Assembly (NCBI GenBank): GCA_963840445.1 | Contig: CAWIZC010000033.1 | Span: 51,024 to 115,023 of the forward strand | Source of the DNA: AWTP1-13 sp963840445 | Lineage (GTDB): Bacteria; Pseudomonadota; Alphaproteobacteria; Rhizobiales; Hyphomicrobiaceae | Direction of reading: 5' to 3' | DNA: 64,000 bases | Part shown: positions 53,788 through 60,788 of the stretch, piece after piece | Numbering within the stretch: position 1 is the first letter of the stretch | How the letters are laid out: the number at the start of each line of letters is the position of its first letter | Made by a program: the position numbers and the translations under genes | The notes under the pieces: model-generated | What the model saw: the letters and a program-made list of their open reading frames with translations, nothing else | Database searches by the model: none | What the model was told of the DNA's origin: nothing

Positions 53788-55301
53788 CAGAGCCGCTGAG
53801 CACAAAACCGCGCATCGTCGCGATCGGAGTTGGTGGTGCCGGCTGCAACGCCGTCAACAACATGATCGCGTCCGGATTGGGTGGCGTGAAGTTCATTGTT
53901 GCCAACACTGACGTGCAAGCGCTTGCTGCTTCACGCGCCGAGCAGAAGATCCAGCTTGGTCACCACCTGACGGAAGGCCTTGGCGCGGGCTCGAAACCCG
54001 AGATTGGCGAGGCCGCGGCCGAGGAGGCGATCGACGAGATCGCAGCGCACATTGCCGATGCCCACATGCTGTTCATCGCCGCCGGCATGGGCGGCGGGAC
54101 GGGTACGGGTGCAGCCTATGTCGTGGCGCGCAAGGCCCGCGAGTTCGGCATCCTGACCGTTGCCGTGGTCACCAAGCCGTTTCAATTCGAGGGCGTGCAG
54201 CGCATGCGAAATGCCGAGGCCGGCATTGCAGCCCTGATGCCCTACGTCGACACCCTGCTGGTGATCCCCAACGAGAACCTGTTCCGGGTCGTGACCGACA
54301 AGACGACCTTCGCCGAGGCGTTCGTAGTTGCCGATCAGGTGCTCTACTCGGGCATTGCCTGCCTGGTGGATCTGATCGTCAAGGAGGGGCTCATCAATCT
54401 GGACCTCGCCGATGTCGGCACCATCCTGCGAGGCATGGGCTCGGCCATGATCGGCATGGGCGAAGCTTCCGATGAGCAGCGCGCGATCGTGGCCGCTGAA
54501 GAGGCCATCGTGAACCCCCTGCTCGATAACATCACGCTCAAAGGGGCCAAGAGCCTGTTGCTGTCGATTGCCGGGGGGCGCGATTTGACGCTGTGGGAAG
54601 TGGATGAGGCAGCCAGCCGTGTGCGCCAGGAAGTCGATGCGGACGCCAACATCATTGTCGGCGCCATCCTGGACGAGAGTCTGCAGGACAAGATTCGCGT
54701 AGCGATCGTCGCGAGCGGTATGCCCAGCGCCGGTCGGATCTCGCCGCATAGCGAGGCTGACCATCCTACATGGTCGCCGCGTGCGCAGCCCGCATCGGCG
54801 GCCGTTGTCGCGCCCACCACTGCTTATGGCCGTCGTTTGTCGGAGGCGATCACCGAACGCAACCACGGCGGCCCGCGCAAGAACTCCAAGCCGCGCGGCC
54901 GCGGCCGCAATGGGGCTGCGGTGGTCTCCAACCCGAGAGATGGCCCGCAGGCGCAGGATATGGCTGACGAGGAGGCGGCGGGCCAGCGTCCAAAGCGAGG
55001 CAAGCGTCCTACGGCCAGCGACTGGGGCCCGCCGATGGCGGCTGCGGCACAGGCCGCTGGGCGACCGGCGCGCAGGCGACAGCTGGCCATCGAGGGTCCT
55101 GCAGTGCTTGAGGCTACCCCGGATGTGGGGTGGCCCGAGCAATGGGCCGCGGTGGGCGAAACGGTGCGCGGCGCACAACGCGAGGCTGCGGACCCCGTCG
55201 ACGCAGGCGTTGCGCACGCGAATGAAGCCCAGCCTGCGTCACGCAAGGGCTCGTTGTTCGGTCGCCTGTTCGGCCGGGGCGGCGCCCGACGCGACGGGTG
55301 A
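53784..55301 (+). CDS. FtsZ paralogue with long linker and MinD-like membrane-targeting tail
   Basis: Tubulin-superfamily GTPase of 505 residues. The GTPase domain (1-315) has GVGGAGCNAVNNMI, the GTP signature GGGTGTG (103-109), NENLFRVV and TDKTTFAEAFVVADQVLYSGI. The T7 loop NLDLADVGTILRGMG (205-219) keeps the catalytic Asn/Asp pair, so GTP hydrolysis in a polymer is plausible. Beyond about 315 is a long Arg/Ala/Pro-rich linker. The usual FtsZ conserved C-terminal peptide is missing; instead the end is RKGSLFGRLFGRGG, similar to the E. coli MinD tail KKGFLKRLFGG. ATG 53784 overlaps the ParA stop. It is distinct from the housekeeping FtsZ by context (no ftsQA). Confidence 0.93.
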   Translation: MTEPLSTKPRIVAIGVGGAGCNAVNNMIASGLGGVKFIVANTDVQALAASRAEQKIQLGHHLTEGLGAGSKPEIGEAAAEEAIDEIAAHIADAHMLFIAAGMGGGTGTGAAYVVARKAREFGILTVAVVTKPFQFEGVQRMRNAEAGIAALMPYVDTLLVIPNENLFRVVTDKTTFAEAFVVADQVLYSGIACLVDLIVKEGLINLDLADVGTILRGMGSAMIGMGEASDEQRAIVAAEEAIVNPLLDNITLKGAKSLLLSIAGGRDLTLWEVDEAASRVRQEVDADANIIVGAILDESLQDKIRVAIVASGMPSAGRISPHSEADHPTWSPRAQPASAAVVAPTTAYGRRLSEAITERNHGGPRKNSKPRGRGRNGAAVVSNPRDGPQAQDMADEEAAGQRPKRGKRPTASDWGPPMAAAAQAAGRPARRRQLAIEGPAVLEATPDVGWPEQWAAVGETVRGAQREAADPVDAGVAHANEAQPASRKGSLFGRLFGRGGARRDG

Positions 55302-55387
55302 AGTGCACGCAGCGTACCGAGACGCGAGCGTAACCAGATTTGTTCCGAGCCAGTGCGGTGCCGCTGGCGATCCAGCATGCGGATGCC

Positions 55388-56377
55388 ATGACGCAGATAA
55401 CATCCACCGCGAACGAAGCGCCGATAGTCCTGAAGGCGGGCGGAGCACCGGTCGTTCCGGTGATCAGGTACCGCAATCTGCCGGCGGCCATCGCTTGGCT
55501 CTGCGCGGCATTCGGTTTCGAAAAGCACCGCATCACGACCGACAGCAATGGCGGTGTGATGTTCGCGCAGCTGACGTTCGGCTCCGCCATGGTCATGCTC
55601 GGCCCGGTACGCGACTCGGCATTCGACAAATTCCTGAAGCAGCCGGACGAGATCGGCGGCGCCGAAACGCAGGTCTGCTATTTCTTCGTGGCTGACGCGC
55701 ATACCCATTGCGCTCGCGCCAAGGCGGCGGGTGCGGAGGTCGTGTTCGACATCGCCGACCAGGTCAAAGGCGGTCGCAGCTACTCCTGCCGCGACCCTGA
55801 AGGCCATCTGTGGAATTTCGGGACCTACGATCCCTGGCAGCGCCAGGTGGCCCCGATGGGCGAGCCGGCCTCGCCGGGACGCAGCTGGCGCGGCGCGCGT
55901 GTTGCTGCGCTCGTCATCGGTTTGTTGGCGGCCGCCGGCGTTGGTGTTTTCGCCACAAGACGCGCACCCGATGCAGTGGAGGTTGGCGCCACCTCGTTCT
56001 CGGACATCCAAACCGCAAGCATCTCGCTGACGCGTGAGGCGCCATCGGCGGAAACCTCGCAACGGCCAGACAATGCTGCCGAGCGGCCCGAGGATCGCGA
56101 GGCAAGCGAAATCAAGCAGTCGGTGATCGCCAGGGCGCTCAAGGATCAGTTTGCAAATGATCTTCGCGAGCAGCTCACTCAGGCGCTCAAAGAGCGGGAC
56201 GCGGCAGAGCAGACTGCGCAGGCAACGCGCGATCAGCTCATGAAGGCGTGGATCGGCAAGGTGGTGGCCGAGAAGGCCGCCAGAGAGGCGCAACGACAAC
56301 TGGCGCAAGAGAGAAGCGCCAAACCGCAGAGCGCGAATTCGTCTTCCGGTCAATCCAAGGTGTCGGCGTCACCATAG
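55388..56377 (+). CDS. VOC domain - transmembrane helix - coiled coil protein
   Basis: A 329-residue protein of three parts. Residues about 18-150 form a VOC/glyoxalase-like fold: VIRYRNLPAAIAWLCAAFGFEKH, GSAMVMLGPVRDSAF, QVCYFFVADAHTHCARAKAAGAEVV and RDPEGHLWNFGTYDPW. A membrane helix follows (VAALVIGLLAAAGVGVFA, about 176-193). The C-terminal 130 residues are a charged, Gln-rich coiled coil (LREQLTQALKERDAAEQTAQATRDQL and further heptads). I start at ATG 55388. It comes 86 bases after the FtsZ paralogue on the same strand and likely belongs to its operon. The VOC domain probably faces the cytosol. Confidence 0.85.
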   Translation: MTQITSTANEAPIVLKAGGAPVVPVIRYRNLPAAIAWLCAAFGFEKHRITTDSNGGVMFAQLTFGSAMVMLGPVRDSAFDKFLKQPDEIGGAETQVCYFFVADAHTHCARAKAAGAEVVFDIADQVKGGRSYSCRDPEGHLWNFGTYDPWQRQVAPMGEPASPGRSWRGARVAALVIGLLAAAGVGVFATRRAPDAVEVGATSFSDIQTASISLTREAPSAETSQRPDNAAERPEDREASEIKQSVIARALKDQFANDLREQLTQALKERDAAEQTAQATRDQLMKAWIGKVVAEKAAREAQRQLAQERSAKPQSANSSSGQSKVSASP

Positions 56378-56433
56378 GGCAAGACGTCGGTATGACTCGT
56401 CCGGCCGCCTGATGCTGCGTCGGTGCGGACTGT

Positions 56434-56930
56434 CTACGGCGTCTTGCCTGGTGTCACTGGCTTTTTTCGGCACGTCCTTCTGCACCGGTGCGTCTTCGGA
56501 GTGGGCGCCCCCGTTTGACGGCACGGCAGCCACGCCCAAACCGAACAGGCGCCACTGACCCGCCGTGGGCACGAACAGCGCTCAAAATTGATCTGCACCG
56601 GCTGGCCCGGAACATACCCCTTCACGCGCAAGATGTTGTTCGCTTCCACGGTGGGCGCCTGCGCCATTTGCGGCGCCAGCACGGCGACTGGCGACAGGCC
56701 CACCCCCTGCGTACGCAGGTCGGCGAAGGTATCGGACAACCGCGCAGCCGTGTTGGTCTCGCGGAAGCCGGCGCGCCGACGTCGCGCAGCACGGCACTTC
56801 CTGCGGCGCGGAGAACGGCACTTCCTGCGGCTGCGAACGCCGTCCAGCGCAACTCGGAGTGCACGAGGCGCTCATCGAGCTGTCGTGGAATAGTCCGATA
56901 AAAGACTGGTGATTCGGGGGAATCATGCAA
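56434..56930 (-). pseudogene. Decayed gene for a small secreted-type protein
   Basis: On the minus strand a protein-like stretch is read in more than one frame. One piece is SDTFADLRTQGVGLSPVAVLAPQMAQ with ANNILRVKGYVPGQPVQINFE (56739 to about 56583). Another frame then has PTAGQWRLFGLGVAAVPSNGG, the kind of ending seen in small conserved proteins of this order (INFE...GQWRLFG). No intact start is visible, and a 24-base tandem duplication lies in the 5' part. I read this as a broken gene, with low certainty. Confidence 0.35.
56791..56838. repeat. 24-base tandem duplication
   Basis: Two adjacent copies of a 24-base unit: ACGGCACTTCCTGCGGCGCG plus GAGA, then ACGGCACTTCCTGCGGCTGC plus GAAC, nearly identical over the first 17 bases. 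Translated on the minus strand this gives the echo SAVLRAAGSAVLRD. It sits inside the decayed gene. Confidence 0.7.
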
Positions 56931-56984
56931 GTGAGGCCCTGGAGACCGGGTCTTCTATGCGCATCGACGTTCAGGGATTGCGGC

Positions 56985-58405
56985 ATGACGTTCCATCGCC
57001 CATGTGGCCTCGGCGCGCCTGCGACTTTGTCCACGGCTTCCTTCTACGCGCTGGTGTTGATTGCGACGTGCATCGCGGATCCGCTGGCGGCTTCTGCCCA
57101 GAACGGTGCTTCAGAGAATGGCATCCCGCCGAAATCCATTGCAGCGATCTTGCCTGAGAACGGCGATCCCGATGGCAGCCGCAAGGCATTGGCGGCAAGG
57201 GGCATCACCTATGAACTGAATTACGTCGGCGAGGTGCAGGGCAACGTTTCCGGCGGAGTGAGCCGGGGCGTCACCTACATCGGCCGCCTAGAAGGCGTCG
57301 TCGACGTCGACCTTGCGAAGGTCACCGGCTGGCGTGGGCTGACCCTGCACGCGAATGGCTTTCAGATCCACGGCGATGGTCTGAGCAGCGAGCACATCGG
57401 CAATCTGATGACCGTCAGCTACATCGAAGCGCTGCCCACAACGCGGCTCTCCGAACTTTGGCTCGAGCAGAAAGCACTCGGCGACAAAGTTGCCGTTCGC
57501 TTCGGACAGCTGGCAGCGGACACGGAGTTCAACACGTCGAGCTACGCGACCCAGTTCATCAACAGTACGTTTGGTTGGCCCACCATCATGGCCGTGGACC
57601 TGCCGAGCGGAGGGCCTGCCTATCCCTTCGCGACGCCTGCCGTAAGGATCAAGTTCGATCCGGATAAGAGTACCTCCTTGCTTCTGGGTGTGTTCAACGG
57701 CGATCCGGCGGGCCCCGGTTTGGGTGATCCGCAAACGCGCAACCGCTACGGCTTGAATTTCCGCGTGCAGGACCCGGCCTTCGTCATCGCCGAGGGCCAA
57801 TACCGGTACAATCAGGAGAAGACGGCGGCGGGGCTTGCCGGCACGATCAAGCTGGGTGCATGGCGTCATTTCGGGCGCTTTGACGATCAGCGCTTCGATA
57901 GCAGCGGCGTCTCCTTGGCCGACCCGGCAAGCACAGGCGATCCGGCCCGGCACCGCGGCGATCAGGGTGCCTACGCCGTCATAGATCAGCAGGTGTGGCG
58001 ACCACCGAGCGGGGAGGCGAACAAGGGCGTCGGCGTCTTCGCACGCGTCTCGGCAAGTCCCGCCGATAGGAACCTGATAGATTTGTACTTTGACGGAGGA
58101 ATCGTGTTCGCGGGCTCATGCCGGGTCGGCCCGACGATGTGCTGAGCTTTGGAGGGGCCTATGCGCGTATCTCCAGCCGGGCGCGCGGGCTCGACGCCGA
58201 CGCTGCGATGTTCGGCGGCGGCAACCTCGTTCGCGACTTCGAAGCGCTGTTCGAGGCCAACTACCAAATTCAGGTTCTACCCGGCCTGCAGGTAGATCTC
58301 GATCTGCAGCAGATCATCCACCCGGGTGGCAACATTGCAGGACCCGGCGGAGCGGCAATACCCGACGCGACCGTGCTGACCCTGCACACACTCATCAAAT
58401 ACTAG
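56985..58405 (+). CDS. Carbohydrate porin, OprB family, frameshifted near C-terminus
   Basis: Outer-membrane porin of about 473 residues when rebuilt. After a signal peptide ending PLAASAQ come GITYELNYVGEVQGNVSGGVSRGVTYIGRLEGVVDVDL, WRGLTLHANGFQIHG, the LWLEQKALGDKVAVRFGQLAADTEF stretch, FGWPTIMAVDLPSGGPAYPFATPAVRIKF and GTIKLGAWRHFGRFDDQRFDSSG. The frame changes near 58117 (one C missing in GCGGGCTCATG) to LMPGRPDDVLSFGGAYARIS, then a final set of strands ending TVLTLHTLIKY. OprB porins admit glucose and other sugars. A hairpin directly follows the stop. ATG 56985 is my start; ATG 56925 upstream is less likely. Confidence 0.88.
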
Positions 58406-58442
58406 GCCGCGGCTCGGAGCGCGATGCCGCGTCGCGGCCTAG
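58402..58442 (+). terminator. Hairpin at the end of the porin gene
   Basis: CTAGGCCGCG (58402-58411) and CGCGGCCTAG (58433-58442) pair perfectly, including the porin's TAG. There is no T tract, so termination is only likely. The next 280 bases to the convergent permease stop hold no gene that I can support. Confidence 0.5.
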
Positions 58443-58729
58443 GTGTCAGATCGGCGCGACATCCAGGTAGGCGTCAGAGCTATCGCGGCCAATATCTCAT
58501 GTGGGTCAGGAGTTGCCGTTGCTGTCAGTTGGCCGGAGGCCGTCCGCTCAATCGCACAGAGGTGTCTGTTCCGGATCATGATTGACCAGCCCGGAGGCGC
58601 GGCTGCAGGTCTGAGATGCCCCCAGATATCCGACGAGCTTGGCGCCACGCAGCAACGAGCGGTTTGTGTTAGGAGCGGATCGCGCGATGTCGATGCCCTC
58701 TGACGGTTGTGCGTCGTGCCCCTGGCGGT

Positions 58730-60433
58730 TCATTGCCGGAAGTGCAGGAGGAGCTTGACTGTTCCCTCCTCTACAAATGCTCGCGCCTTGTCCGTCTGGT
58801 GGCGGATGAGAAAGCCTGCCAGGCTAGCGGCGCCCTGCTCCAACTCGATGATCTCATCCGCCGTGGGCCTCGGGTCGGATAGGCTCAGCAGCTTTCCCCC
58901 GTAGGCAAGGACGACATCAATGTCGAATTCGTCGTAAGAGATTTCGCATTTGATCGGCGTCTCGACAGCGGCAAACGCGACAATGGCTTCAACCGCCTGC
59001 AGCACCGCGAATTCAGCGCGCGTGGCAACGTCGCGGCGTGCGCCCCAGGTCGCGCAGTTGCGCTCGATGAAATTGCGCAACTCGTCGTAGTCGACGCGGA
59101 CCGGGTCAACGGTCGTGGCCACCTGACGGCGGATGCCAATGCGGAAAACCAGGTTGAGAAACAGCGCCACCAGGGTCGCCAGCACCAGTGGCGAGCCGGC
59201 TAGTGGTTGTGCCCAATGGGGCACGCCTGCAAACGCCGCCGGGAACACGGATATTGCGAGAAACGTCACCAGCCCCAGCCCGATCACCAGCGTCCGGCGT
59301 GCGTCGAGAACGCGCGAGGTGATGATCTGGACGCCACTGATTATGATGAAGACCGAGGTAAACAACATTGCCGCGGTCATCACCGGCAGCGGCATGATGG
59401 TGAGCAAGCCGATCAGCGCCGGTTGCAACGCCAGCAGCGCAAGGATACCGGCAATCACGAAGCCTATCCGGCGGCTGGCAACGCCGGTGGCGGCGACAAG
59501 GCCCACGTTCGCGGTCGACACGGTCATACCATAGGTACCGAGCACGCCGGCGACGGTATTGGCGATGCCGTCGCCGAAAATTCCGCCCTGGATCGACGTC
59601 GGCTCCGGGCGCACCCAATCGGCATCGGTGATCTTCTGATAGGTCGTTACCACCGCGGTCGTGCTCATCGCAGCGGCGAGGCCAGTGACCATGAACGGCA
59701 CGATCAGCGAGGTATCGAACGCCCAGCTCAGATGACCGACGGACGGCAGGGCAAGTACCGGCTGCCGCAGGACCGCCCAGACGTCTTGGGCGGGGAGGAG
59801 GCCGGTGGCGCCGGCCAGAACGTAGCCGACTCCCATGCCGATCAGGATGCAGAAGAGTTGGAGCCTTCCCTTATTCCAGATGTTGAGCCCGATCATGACC
59901 GCCAGCGTCAAGCCGGCAACCAGCGCGTTCGTGCCGGAGACCGAGCCCGCTGGATTGTTGCCGAGCAGGACACGGAGCGCGGCAATGCCGATGATCATCC
60001 CGATCAGAATGATCACAAGGCCGGCAGTCTCAGACGGAATGAAAGTGCGCAGGCGAGGCCAGAACTGCGCCAGCACGATCTCGGTCAATCCGGCGAAGAT
60101 GGTCATGCCCCATACCAGCGGCAGGCCGCCAATCTGCGCTGCAACGAGCGACGGCGCGAGATAGACGCCGGTGAATATCGATGGCGCCAGCAGTCGACTG
60201 CCGATCGGGCCACGCGGCTGTGCCTGCAACAGCGCGGCGATCGCCAGCGCCAGCATTCCCATGCGCATCATGCTGCCGAGCTGCTCGTTGGAGGCGCCGG
60301 CGGCCCGCCCAACGAGCAGCGGGTAGATCATGAAGATGGCCATCACGCCGACATGCTGGATGGCGCTGATCCAGATCACCGACGAGGGGGGCTCCTCCTC
60401 GACGCCGTAAACCAAATTTGCTGGCTTTCCCAT
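58730..60433 (-). CDS. NCS2 nucleobase/xanthine permease with C-terminal GHKL-like domain
   Basis: Nucleobase:cation symporter of 567 residues. The first about 440 residues form the 14-helix NCS2 transporter, with the signature SETAGLVIILIG, the TTAVVTTYQKITD loop and PLPVMTAAMLFTS. The remaining 120 residues are not part of known NCS2 permeases: ELRNFIERNCATWGARRDVATRAEFAVLQAVEAIV, EISYDEFDIDVVLAYGG, and SLAGFLIRHQTDKARAF...GTVKLLLHFRQ. Their order resembles RsbW/SpoIIAB-type ATP-binding (GHKL) domains, with a worn N-box and G-box, so it may bind a ligand or partner rather than act as a kinase. Next to the molybdenum hydroxylase genes, a purine substrate is attractive. Confidence 0.87.
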   Translation of the reverse strand: MGKPANLVYGVEEEPPSSVIWISAIQHVGVMAIFMIYPLLVGRAAGASNEQLGSMMRMGMLALAIAALLQAQPRGPIGSRLLAPSIFTGVYLAPSLVAAQIGGLPLVWGMTIFAGLTEIVLAQFWPRLRTFIPSETAGLVIILIGMIIGIAALRVLLGNNPAGSVSGTNALVAGLTLAVMIGLNIWNKGRLQLFCILIGMGVGYVLAGATGLLPAQDVWAVLRQPVLALPSVGHLSWAFDTSLIVPFMVTGLAAAMSTTAVVTTYQKITDADWVRPEPTSIQGGIFGDGIANTVAGVLGTYGMTVSTANVGLVAATGVASRRIGFVIAGILALLALQPALIGLLTIMPLPVMTAAMLFTSVFIIISGVQIITSRVLDARRTLVIGLGLVTFLAISVFPAAFAGVPHWAQPLAGSPLVLATLVALFLNLVFRIGIRRQVATTVDPVRVDYDELRNFIERNCATWGARRDVATRAEFAVLQAVEAIVAFAAVETPIKCEISYDEFDIDVVLAYGGKLLSLSDPRPTADEIIELEQGAASLAGFLIRHQTDKARAFVEEGTVKLLLHFRQ

Positions 60434-60745
60434 GCCCCTCGCCCCGTCCCACGATCAGCTCGGCAACCGCTCGCACTCCGGCTGGCTGGCTGCCAGTCTT
60501 CGAGCAATTGCCTAGTCTTGCCATGAAAATGGGCGGCGCGCACACGCAGCTAAAGACCAAGCCCGGATGCTTCCGGCCGATCTTCAACCATCTAGAGGCC
60601 CGAAACCGAGCGCGCGCTCACGTTGCGACAGTGGGTCAACAACTGCTGGAACGAACGTGCCCCTGCGGCGCGCGCCCAGTTCGCCCGCTTTTTTTGGGGC
60701 CTTTCTGCCGCACGGTCGCTGCATCCGGGCCTAAACCGCAATCGT
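60434..60745. other. Intergenic region upstream of the NCS2 permease
   Basis: About 310 bases between the permease start and the terminal hairpin of the hydroxylase genes. I see no supported gene. A T7 run at 60690-60696 follows a G+C-rich stretch with GGCGCGCGCC, which might be a terminator on the plus strand, but no plus-strand gene leads into it. The permease promoter should lie near 60440-60520. Confidence 0.35.
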
Positions 60746-60779
60746 CGACTGGGAGCGGTCATGTGACCGCTCCCAGTCG
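60746..60779 (-). terminator. Perfect 16-base hairpin after the hydroxylase operon
   Basis: CGACTGGGAGCGGTCA and TGACCGCTCCCAGTCG pair perfectly over 16 bases with a TG loop. It sits 10 bases past the stop of the molybdopterin subunit gene on the minus strand. No T tract follows on that strand, so it may be a processing or attenuation site as well as a terminator. Confidence 0.65.
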
Positions 60780-60788
60780 CACCAGGTG

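Noticed and set aside
59207..60526. 439-codon plus-strand frame over the NCS2 permease
   Set aside because: Shadow frame; Arg/His/Gln-rich, no domain.
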